A stretch of DNA of 64,000 bases from Athripsodes cinereus. Taxonomy: Eukaryota; Arthropoda; Insecta; Trichoptera; Leptoceridae. The position numbers were made by a program, and so were the translations under genes. Positions 63,448 to 64,000 of this stretch are shown here, piece after piece (position 1 is the first letter of the stretch; the number at the start of each line of letters is the position of its first letter). The stretch covers positions 3,844,001 through 3,908,000 of the forward strand of contig OX388313.1 of NCBI GenBank assembly GCA_947579605.1, in the 5' to 3' direction. The notes beneath the pieces were generated by a model. It worked only from the letters and a program-made list of their open reading frames with translations, ran no database searches and was not told the DNA's origin.

Positions 63448-63520
63448 ATTGGGTTAGTTGGAAGAGATCGAGTCTTTGAGATAAACTCGCTCTCCTGTGT
63501 ACACTAATTACATCTAATTC
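63448..63520 (+). mobile_element. LINE 3' UTR fragment, family R
   Basis: TTGGGTTAGTTGGAAGAGAT and GATAAACTCGCTCTCCTGTG match the start of the family R tail. Confidence 0.55.
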
Positions 63521-64000
63521 GAATGCATTTTATATTAAACAAGCTTTTGTAACCCGGCATTGCTCGGGTTTAAATAAACAAAAACCGTGCAAATACATGG
63601 GTTAAAACTGGTATTTTTAGATTGTAGTACCTACATAAATCTTCAAGTGATTTGCCATGAAAAGTAAAGAAAAATATTAGGCGAAAATAAATAGGTTCTT
63701 ATGGCTAGTACCGAGGTACTTTTGTATTTATTTATACAAAAAATCAATTAACATTGTTTATGGATTTTTTACATAATACTATTCTTATTCTACAGTATGG
63801 ATTTCTATGGTCTCATAATATCCTCCATTATGAAAATAGCTCAAAATGTCAAAAATATGCAATTTTTATTCTCATAATTCAAGATTTTTTGTCATCAGCA
63901 ATCACAATGTTTCATTATGTAAACAGTCCCTAATTATTTAGTTTCAGTATTGTTTTATTTATTGTTACATCCATTTTGAAATTAATTCAATACAATGAAA
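63521..64000. other. no clear feature; short GC hairpin
   Basis: AACCCGGCATTGCTCGGGTT (63551-63570) folds into a hairpin and resembles 15792-15811. It could be a Helitron-type terminal hairpin. No CTRR end follows it convincingly. Confidence 0.4.

Overview
The window is AT-rich, gene-poor insect DNA made almost entirely of transposable-element relics. The mix of elements (tRNA-derived SINEs, RTE/CR1-like LINE 3' ends, TTAA piggyBac-like ends, small Helitron ends, pogo and mariner copies) fits a moth or butterfly best, but that is inference from repeat style. No single-copy host gene can be supported: the only long open reading frame belongs to a pogo/Tigger-type transposon, and most short frames are remnants of reverse transcriptase C-termini or chance openings.

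Layout. 0-6 kb: Helitron ends, a SINE, a piggyBac-like non-autonomous element (2818-3955) and a Helitron split by a LINE tail. 6-13 kb: short repeat copies (family 'Rep-A'), an RTE-type LINE 3' end (7811-8330), LINE tails and two foldback elements. 13.1-15.6 kb: a nearly complete pogo-like transposon with perfect 26-bp terminal inverted repeats, TA target duplication, a DDD transposase, a probable 5' UTR intron and a broken-off C-terminal zinc finger. 16-25 kb: LINE fragments, a nested foldback element with a 12-bp target duplication, MITEs, SINEs, a Helitron. 25-35 kb: a 557-bp TIR element (27152-27708), several foldback elements, SINEs, LINE ends. 35-46 kb: LINE-A copies on both strands, SINEs and a Harbinger-like MITE (39857-40353). 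46.4-47.8 kb: a decayed mariner. 47.9-64 kb: a cluster of Rep-A copies, a hAT-like MITE with an 8-bp duplication, many LINE-A 3' ends, a palindromic TA MITE and a 1.66-kb TIR element (60560-62220) sitting inside a Rep-A copy.

Two observations stand out. First, several unrelated-looking foldback elements (8.5, 11.7, 17.5, 28.9, 32.2 and 34.0 kb, plus a solo piece at 22.0 kb) share a compact core: YTGANRA, one T, a short stem-loop, GAA, a 6-8 nt self-complementary block starting with A, then an NUH-type triplet. This is the layout of a type I hammerhead ribozyme with a very short stem III, as known from Penelope-like elements and retrozymes; variable-length target duplications (7, 9 and 12 bp) fit retrotransposition. 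Second, the abundant Rep-A repeat ends in the same approximately 40-bp tail as the coding 3' end of the commonest LINE, as expected of a SINE-like parasite mobilised by that LINE. A possible TIR family with CGTTRCC ends and 4-bp duplications is also present in two copies.
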